A stretch of 64,000 nucleotides of DNA. Source: Stomorhina lunata (lineage: Eukaryota > Arthropoda > Insecta > Diptera > Rhiniidae). The DNA is taken from the NCBI GenBank assembly GCA_933228675.1, contig OW121742.1, positions 12,627,475-12,691,474 of the forward strand, in the 5' to 3' direction. Positions 55,976 to 64,000 of the stretch are shown piece by piece. The notes under the pieces were generated by a model, which saw only the letters and a list, made by a program, of their open reading frames with translations, had not been told where the DNA came from and did not search any database. A program made the translations under genes and the position numbers. Every line of letters starts with the position of its first letter. Position 1 is the first letter of the stretch.

Positions 55976-58170
55976 TACCTAAAAAAAATTTTTTATTTGT
56001 AGAAAATTTTAAGAATTCAAATTTTTTAATTGAAAATTTTATGATTTTAAATTTTCTCCATATTAAAATTTTTCAAGAATTATTAAAATTTTTCAAGAAT
56101 TATTAAAATTTTCCTAGAATTATTAAAATTTTTCTAAGAAAATTTTACGATATCAAAATTTTTTATAAAAAAATTTTCTAAGAAATTTTTTTCTATAGAA
56201 AATTTTACGATATTAAAAATTTTCTAAGAAAATTTTACGATATCAAAATTTTTTATACAAAATATTATGTTATTTAATTTTTTGAATTGAAATTTTTATC
56301 ACAGCTTTTCTTTATAAAACTTTAAGATCAACAAGCTTTTTGCGGCTATAAAATTTTATAGGAAAGTTTACAAATAATATTTTTCTAAAGACAATTTCAT
56401 AATATGAAAATTTTTCTATACAAAATTTTACAATATCAAAATTTGTCTATAACAAATTTTAAGATATAAATTTTGATAGACTATTTAAATATATCAAAAT
56501 ATTTCTTTAGAAAATTTTACTTTATCAAAACTTTTCTATAGAAAATTTTACGATTTCATAATTTTTCCATATAAAATCTTAGAACATCAAAATATTTCAA
56601 GAGAAAATTTTAATACAATTACATCAAAATGTTTCTATATATTACAATTTTCCTATAGAAAATTTTACGATATTAACATTTTCTATAAAAAATTTTACAA
56701 TATAAAAATTTTACTTTAAAAAATTTTATGACATTTTAATTTATAAAAATTAAAAAAAAATTCTCGATATCTAAGTTTTTCTAAAGTAAATTCTATGACA
56801 TCAAAATTTTTCTAAAGAAAGTTTTATGATATTAAAATTTTTCTATAGAAAATTTTACGATATTAAATTTGTTCTATAGAAAATTTTACGATCTTAAAAT
56901 TTTTCTGAAGAAAATTTTAGGATATTAAAATTTTTCTATAGAAAATTTTACTATATTAAAATTTTTCTATAGAAAATTTTAAGATATTAAAATTTTTCTA
57001 TAGAAAATTTTACGATATTAAAATTTTTCTATAGGATATTTTACGAAATTAAAATTTTTCTATAGGAAATTTAAGGATATTTAAATTTTTCTATAGAAAA
57101 TTTTACGATATTAAAATTTTTCTACAGAAAATTTTACAATATTAAAATTTTTCTATAGAAAATTTAACGATATTAAAATTTTTCTAAATAAAGTTTTACG
57201 ATATTAAAGCTTTTCTGTAGAAAATTTTACGATATTAAGATTTTATGATATCAAAATTTTTCTTTAGAAAATTTTACGATATTAATATTTTTCTATGGAA
57301 AATTTTACGATATTAAAATTTTTCTTTAGAAAATTTTACAATATTAAAATTTTTCTACTAAAAATTTTACAATATTAAAATTTTTTTATAGAAAATTTCA
57401 TGATATTAAAATTTTTCTATAGAAAATTTTACGATATTAAAATTTTTCTATAAAAAATTTTACGATATTAAAATTTTCCTATAGAAAATTTTACGATATT
57501 TAAATTTTCCTATAAAAATAGAAAATTTTACGATATTAAAATTTTTCTACAGAAAATTTTACGATATTAATATTTTTCTAAAGAAAATTTTACGATATTA
57601 AAATTTTTCTACAGAAAATTTTACAATATTAAAATTTTTCTATAGAAAATTTAACGATATCAAAATTTTTCTATAGAAAATTTTACGATATAAAAAATAA
57701 ATAATATTAAAAATTAAATAATATATAGAAAATTTTACGATATAAAAAATTTTCTGTATAAAATTTTACGATATTAAAATTTTTCTCTAGAAAATTGTAC
57801 GATATTAAAATTTTTTTATTTAATTTATAAAAATTTTTCTATGGAAAACTTCCTGACATCAAAATATTGTACGATATCAAAGTTTTACCATAGAAATTTT
57901 TTCTCTGTTAGAATTTTTGTATAAAAAATATTTTTTGCTTTAAAATTATTTCTATAATTTTTTTTTTATAAATTTTTCTCTAGAAAATTGTACGATATTA
58001 AAATTTTTTTATTTAATTTATACAAATTTTTCTATGGAAAACTTCCTGACATCAAAATATTGTACGATATCAAAGTTTTACTATAGAAATTTTTTCTCTG
58101 TTAGAATTTTTGTATAAAAAATATTTTTTGCTTTAAAATTATTTCTATATTTTTTTTTTTATAAATTTTT
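55976..58170. repeat. 31-bp minisatellite array L (CTATAG core)
   Basis: Unit TTTTTCTATAGAAAATTTTA then CGATATTAAAA, 31 bp; one unit is 57001-57031. Regular at 56,815-57,700, degenerate towards both ends. At the right end a block of about 190 bp is duplicated in tandem: 57,781-57,973 against 57,974-58,165, almost identical including AACTTCCTGACATCAAAATA. Confidence 0.92.
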
Positions 58171-59390
58171 CATCAAATACATATAAGATGTAGGGCATCG
58201 ATCGTACCAACTTGATCGTTTTTAATTCTTCCTTTTTTGTTTTTATATATGAAAAGTATATTTATTGTATATTCTCGTAAATGTTGTATTATTTTTTATA
58301 CAATATTGTACATTTTTTATACTTTTCTTATTTTTTGCTTCATCCGGAAACCGGAAGATATTTTGTTGAACATCTACAGTGGATTCTATATAAATACAAA
58401 CACACACACAAACACATAAATAAATACATAGATATACACAGATACTCATACTGTTAAGTTACCAACCATTCATCTACACAAAAAAAACATAAAAAATACA
58501 ACAATTTCACTACAAAATATTCCATTCAAGGGAAGAAACAGAAATATTCATCATCATCCTCATCATACAATTTCAGATGAAAAGAAATTTAAAAAAAGAA
58601 CGCAAATCCTACCAACAAAATATGAACTGAAAAAGAATTCAAGGAACAACAACGACGACGATGACAACAACAAAAGACAAAAACGAAAACGTTTTAACAA
58701 CCCTCTTGTTACCTTTTTTCACATTATGGCCACAGAGATTCTACTGCAAACCATATCCAAATCGGAAAGGGAGGCTGTCGAATAGTCATACAGATTGAGA
58801 AATATGAAATAAAAAGAATTTTTTTTCTTGAACACCAGTTCAGCAAAACCCAACATGTCCCAAAAATAGCTTTAGTGACTTTTTTCTTCTTATTTTTTCC
58901 AGTCATTGACAGACGGACGAAACGTTTGTTGTTACACTTTCCTCTTCTGTCTGTCCATCTGTATTGTTGGGTGTCTTTGCTGCCGCAGCCTCCTCCGCTT
59001 GTCTCCAACAATATTTTCCTTTATTTTCAATTTTTTCCGTCTTTCATTTACAATTTTATTTACAAAAGATGTTTTTTGTCTTTTGTATATTCTGTATCAG
59101 ATTTTATTTGTATATTTTGTAGATGATTTTTATACTTTGTATTTTCTTATTGGAAAATTTTTATGTTATCCATACCCGTCGCCCCCACCCCTTTTTGGCT
59201 TGTTCATAAATCTGGGTTTATTGATTATTTTTCGGATTAAGCTGCAAACAATAATTGGGGGTATTTGAAAAGTTAAATAGAATCTTATTAAATGACAAAT
59301 ATAAATATCAGCCAATGTATTTTGCTCAAGAACAAAATGTTTTTCTTAGAAATACTTATACTTGCTCATGAAAATCGTACAATATTTTTG
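58171..59390. other. Unique spacer
   Basis: CA-rich microsatellite at 58,395-58,420; CAACAACGACGACGATGAC-type sequence at about 58,650. Open frames of 83-120 codons at 58,875-59,268 (+) and 58,724-59,011 (-) overlap one another and show no domain. Confidence 0.5.
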
Positions 59391-62300
59391 TAAAAAACAA
59401 ATTTTGTAGAAAATTTTGAATATAATATTTTTTAATAGAAATTGTCATTATAAAATTTTTTAAAATAATTTTTCCGTAGAAAATTTTTTATATACAAATT
59501 TTCAATACAAATTTTCCATATAAAATTTTTTATAATAAAATGATCGATATAAAATATTTTTTAAAAAATTTTTTAGATATATTTCTCTTTTTTAATATTT
59601 TTGATACAAGATTTTTTATCGAAAATTTTCAATACAAAATTTTTGTTATAAAATTTACAATACAAAATTTTTGTTATAAAACTTTTTTTTAGAAAAATGT
59701 TGTATATATAATTTTTTATACATTTTTTTATAGAGAAGTGTTTAATAAAACTAAAATTTTTAAATATTTTTCGATACAAAAAGTTTTTAGAAAAAATTTT
59801 CAAAATTTTTTATAGAAAAAAATTCAATAAAATTTTTTTTATACAACGATTTTCGACATAATTTTTTTTATAATAAAATAGTTGTTATAAAATCTTTTAT
59901 AGAAAAATTTTCGATATAAAATTTTTCATCAAAATTTTTCAACACAAAATTTTTGCTATAAAATTTTTAATAGAAAAATTTTCAATATAAAATTTGGAAA
60001 AATTTTCTATATAAATTTTTTTATACAAAAATTTTTGGATATAAAATTTATTACAGAAAATTTTTTATAAAAAAGTTTTTCATAGAAAATTTGTCGATAT
60101 AAAATTTATTATAGAAAAGTTTCGATTAAAGATTTTTTATATAAAAAACTTTTTTATTGAAAATTTTTTGACATAAAATTTTTTGAATAAAATAGTCGAT
60201 ATAAAATTTTAAACAAAAATTTTTGGATATAAATTTTTTAGAAAAATTTTCGATTTAAAATTTATTACAGGCAAGTTTTTAAAGAAAACTTTTCGATATA
60301 AAATTTATTATAAACAAGTTTTTCATATCAAATTTTATAGAAAAATTTGTATAGAAAAATTTTTATAGAAAATAACATAAAATTAAAAAAAAAAATTTTC
60401 GATATAAAATTATTAATAAAAGAGTTTTTCATAAAAAATTCTTTAAAGGAAAATTTTCGAAACAAAATTTTTATATAAAAATTTTCGGTATACAATTTTT
60501 TATCGAAAATATTCACTGGAAAATTTTTAGTAAAAAATTTTTTTAAAAAAATTTTCGATATAAAATTTTTTATAAAAAAATTTTCGATATAAAATTTTTT
60601 ATAAAAAAATTTTCGATATAAAATTTTTTATAAAAAGATTTTCAATATAAAATTTTGTATAAAAAATTTTCAATACAAAACTTTTTATAAAAAAATTTTC
60701 AATATACAATTTTTTATAAAAAAATTTGTAATATAAAATTTTTTCGATATAAAATTTTTATAAAAAAATTTCTGAGATTAAATGTTTTATAAAAACAATT
60801 TTCGATATAAAATTATGATTATATATATAAATTTTTTTTAGGAAAATTTTCGATATAAACTTTGTATAAAAAAATTTCGATATCAAATTTTTCATCAAAA
60901 ATTTTCAATACAAAATTTTCGCTATGAAATTTTTTATAGAAAAATTTTCAATATAAATTTTTTTATGGAAAAATTTTCGATATACAATTTTTTTAATAAA
61001 ATAGTCGATATACAATTTTTTTATACAAAAATTTTTAGATATAAAATTTTTTAGAAAAATTTTCGATATAAAATTTATTACAGAAAATTTTTTATAGAAA
61101 AGTTTTTCATAGAAAATTTTTCGATAAAAAATTTATTTTAGAAAAGTTTTTCATATAAAATGTAAATTTTATACACAAATTTCGATATAAAATTTTTATA
61201 GAAAATTTTGGATATAAAATTTTTTATAGAAAATTTTTCGATATAAAATTTGTTATAGAAGATTTTTTCATAAAAAATTTTTTTAAAGAAAAATTTTCGA
61301 AATAAAATTTTTTATTGAAAAATTTTCGATATACAATTATTTATAGAAAATTTTCAATACAAAATTTTTTTTAGAAAATTTTCAATACAAAATTGTTAGC
61401 ATAAATTTTATTTATAGAAAAATTTTTGATACAAAATTTTTTATAAAAAAATTTTCGATATAAAATTTTTATAAAAAAAATTTCAATATAATTTTTTTTA
61501 TAAAAAAAAAATCGATATAAAATTAAGAAAATAAATTTAAATGAAAATTCTTCAAAAAATTTTTTAAAGAAAAATTTTTTATAAAAAATTTTCAATATAA
61601 AAGTTTTCATCAAAAACATTCAATACAAATTTTCACTAATAAAATTTTTTAAAGAAAATATTTCGATATAAAACTTTTCAATATAAAATTTTCGTTATAT
61701 AATTTTTTATAGAAATATTTTCAATATAAACTTTTTTATGATATAAAATTTTTTTAATAAAATAATTGATATATAATTTTTTATACAAAAATTTTTGGAT
61801 ATAAAATTTTTTAGAAAAATTTTCAGTATAAAATTTTTATAATAAATTTTTAATAGAAAATTTTCGATATAAAATTTTTTATAGAAAAATTTTCAATATA
61901 AAATTTTTATAAAAAACTTTAAATAGAAAAATTTCGATATAAAATTTTTTATAGAAAATTTTTTCAATATAAAATTTGTAGTAGAAGGGTTTTTTATAAA
62001 ATTTTTTTTAAGAAAAATTTTCGAAGTAAAATTTTTGAAGAAAAATGTTTTTTATAGAAAATTTTCAATACAAAATTTTTAGTAAAAATTTTATTTATAG
62101 AAAAATTTTCGGTATAAAATTTTTTATAAAAAATTTTCGATATACAATTTTTTATAAAAAATTTTCGATACACAATTTTTTATAAAAAAATGTTCAATAT
62201 AAAATTTTTTATAAAAAAAATTGCGATATAAAATTTTGTATAAAAAAATTTGCGATATAAATCTTTTTATAAAAAATTTCAATTTTTTTTTGTAAAAAAA

Positions 62301-62440
62301 TTTCCGAGATAAAATGTTTTATTAAATACATTTTTAATATAATATTAAGAAAAAAAATTTTAATAAAAATTCTTGGTATAAATTTTTTTTAAGATTTTTT
62401 TTAAAAGATTTTTTCTCAAAAAAAAATTTCATAGAATAAA
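59391..62440. repeat. Degenerate array M (TTTTCGATATAAAATTTTTT core)
   Basis: Spacing about 29-31 bp. The core CGATAT/TCGATA replaces CTATAG in most units, though TTTTATAGAAAAATTTTC still occurs. Most regular at 60,540-60,730. One of the longest arrays (3 kb) and one of the most diverged. Lys/Phe/Ile-rich open frames here are repeat artefacts. Confidence 0.85.
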
Positions 62441-63939
62441 GTGTCAAAACAAAATTTTTCGAACACGTACTGAACCTCACCATGAATGATTAATGTGTCA
62501 AAAAAATTTTGGTGCCTGGTTTTATTTGAAAAAGGTTAATTTTTTTTTAAGATTATACCCATTAATGGGGACAAATTGTTATTGAATAGTACTATTTATT
62601 TAACATGTATCTTTTTTGTATTCTGTATTTTAAATGGTAATTCTTATTGTATCATATATTTAAAATGAACCCTTTTATTAAATATTTTATGTCAAATGTT
62701 ACTTATTATGTTTTTCTTATAGAAAAGTTTTAATTTTATATAATTTTTCTTATCGAAACATTTTAATTTTCTAAAATTTTGAGACATTTTCTGTCACAAC
62801 TTCCCCTTGAAACTATCAACACAAGAGCAAATAAATTTCTCCAAAATTATATTTATATTATATTATGTATTCATCATCATCATAACATTTTAATAACTCC
62901 TTGAAGACCACTTGACTTGTATCCAAAATATTTACATTTCATCATCGTAAAACATTTGTGCTTTTACTCAACATTCGAAAACTCCAGAAAGAAACAATTT
63001 CCCTTTAAATTAACTTAAGTCAGTGCTTATAACACTTTAAATAAGAAAAAAACTTAAACAAAATTTTTGATAAATCTAAAAACTCTTATAAAAAGTGGGA
63101 ATTTGTTGAATTTATTTGGTTGCCGTCGTCTCTGTTTGTTTGATACTTAAATCTTTTCCTGATTATATTATTATTATTAGCATACGCTGATGTTTGCTAC
63201 CACCAAAAAGGTTGGTTTATGCCACTTTCATCTAGAAACAAATTTCAGATTCAGCTTCATCATCATCCTAATTCTCATTCTCATCATTATAATGAAAATC
63301 CTCATCGGCGTCAACATGAAATTTTTTTGTAACCATGAGCAACTATAACAAACAGCTTAACATAATGATATTTAGAGGATGACATTTAACAACAGGAACA
63401 ACAACAACAACAACATCAACTAACAATGCCTTAAAGCAATTACATGCGTATTTAACATTCATACATACATACATTCACATATTTAAATACATTTTTACAT
63501 ACATTCATTCATACTTGTGCTAATACATGCGAGTTTACATACGGAGATTTTCATGAAATTTATTTACAGATTTACATATGTTTTGTACGTGTGCTCTTCA
63601 TCCATGTAGAATTTGACAAAATTTTGGATGACATAAACATACGTAAAAAATGTTGCAAACATAAGTACTTACATATATTTGAAAATAATCGTAGCACAGT
63701 GGGGTAAGAAGAGGTAAAAGGTTATTTATATTCACATGCTTACAAATTATAGTATTTTTCATTGAAAATTATTTCTGTTATCAAATTAAAATTTCAAAAA
63801 CTACGATTTTTGAGAATATAAAAACCAAGAAAAGTTTGCCCTTGATCGCAAAATAATAGGCTTTTTGTAAAAAAAACGATATTATTTCAGTACAAATTTT
63901 AAAAATTTATTTTTTTATGAATCCTTCTAAATTATAATT
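62441..63939. other. Unique spacer
   Basis: AT-rich, with CATCATCATC tracts (about 62,870 and 63,255-63,290), a CAACAACAACAACAACA tract at about 63,395-63,415 and (CATA)n at 63,460-63,480. No gene recognised. Confidence 0.5.
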
Positions 63940-64000
63940 AACAAGTAAGAAAGCGCTATAGTCGGTCAAGCCGACCATACGATACCCTTCACCACTAAGG
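63940..64000 (+). repeat. Dispersed fly repeat R, copy cut by the window end
   Basis: The 61 bases from AACAAGTAAGAAAGCGCTAT to the last base are identical to 21240-21300. The remainder lies beyond the window. Confidence 0.9.

Noticed and set aside
58875..59268. Two overlapping reading frames (83 and 120 codons)
   Set aside because: Both on the same strand in different frames over T-rich DNA, with a third on the opposite strand; none has a domain.

Overview
The window looks like non-coding, strongly AT-rich nuclear DNA from a higher fly (Brachycera, possibly a calyptrate such as a blowfly or house-fly relative). This is inferred from CATA/TATG microsatellites, Tc1/mariner relics of insect type, tRNA-derived SINEs, and a dispersed repeat that starts AACAAGTAAGAAAG and ends GGTGGTGAAGGGTAT, a style I associate with fly genomes. 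I find no intact host protein gene. The longer open frames are relics of transposases or by-products of tandem repeats. The region could be a large intron or an intergenic interval.

Roughly 40% of the window (by eye) is tandem arrays with units of about 29-31 bp, plus one of 21 bp. Most arrays share the palindromic core TTTTCTATAGAAAA while the rest of the unit differs. They lie near 0.8-3.5, 16.0-17.9, 19.1-20.5, 23.2-25.4, 25.5-26.1, 28.0-29.5, 35.1-37.7, 40.0-43.3, 48.8-49.2, 50.4-51.3, 55.1-58.2 and 59.4-62.4 kb. Two further arrays (4.7-6.6 and 29.8-33.2 kb) have CTATAAATAG or CTATTTATAG in place of CTATAG. One family changes polarity between 25.4 and 25.6 kb, making a large inverted repeat (23.2-25.4 against 25.5-29.5 kb).

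Between and inside the arrays lie dead mobile elements. There are three Tc1/mariner copies: one DD37E-type (7016-8276) and two DD41D-type (41384-42643, and about 45745-46970). All carry frameshifts, stops or a deletion of the first catalytic Asp region. There are also a short end fragment of the DD37E element (10307-10428), several MITEs or foldback elements (9424-9574, 10439-10697, 33397-33666, 33773-33883, 49242-49502, 52931-53880), two abutting elements with CCCAG termini each holding a tRNA-like SINE (13024-13836 and 13839-14499), a third SINE at 20.6 kb, and full or partial copies of the dispersed repeat at 18.8, 21.2, 29.5, 38.0, 44.8, 48.2-49.6 and 63.9 kb.

No pathway links these parts. 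The organisation is that of a repeat-rich region where one palindrome-centred satellite superfamily keeps expanding, inverting and diversifying, and TA-targeting transposons have landed in it. The remaining 0.4-2 kb stretches appear unique. One of them (about 38.7-39.3 kb) is less AT-rich and might hold a promoter or first exon, but the evidence is weak.
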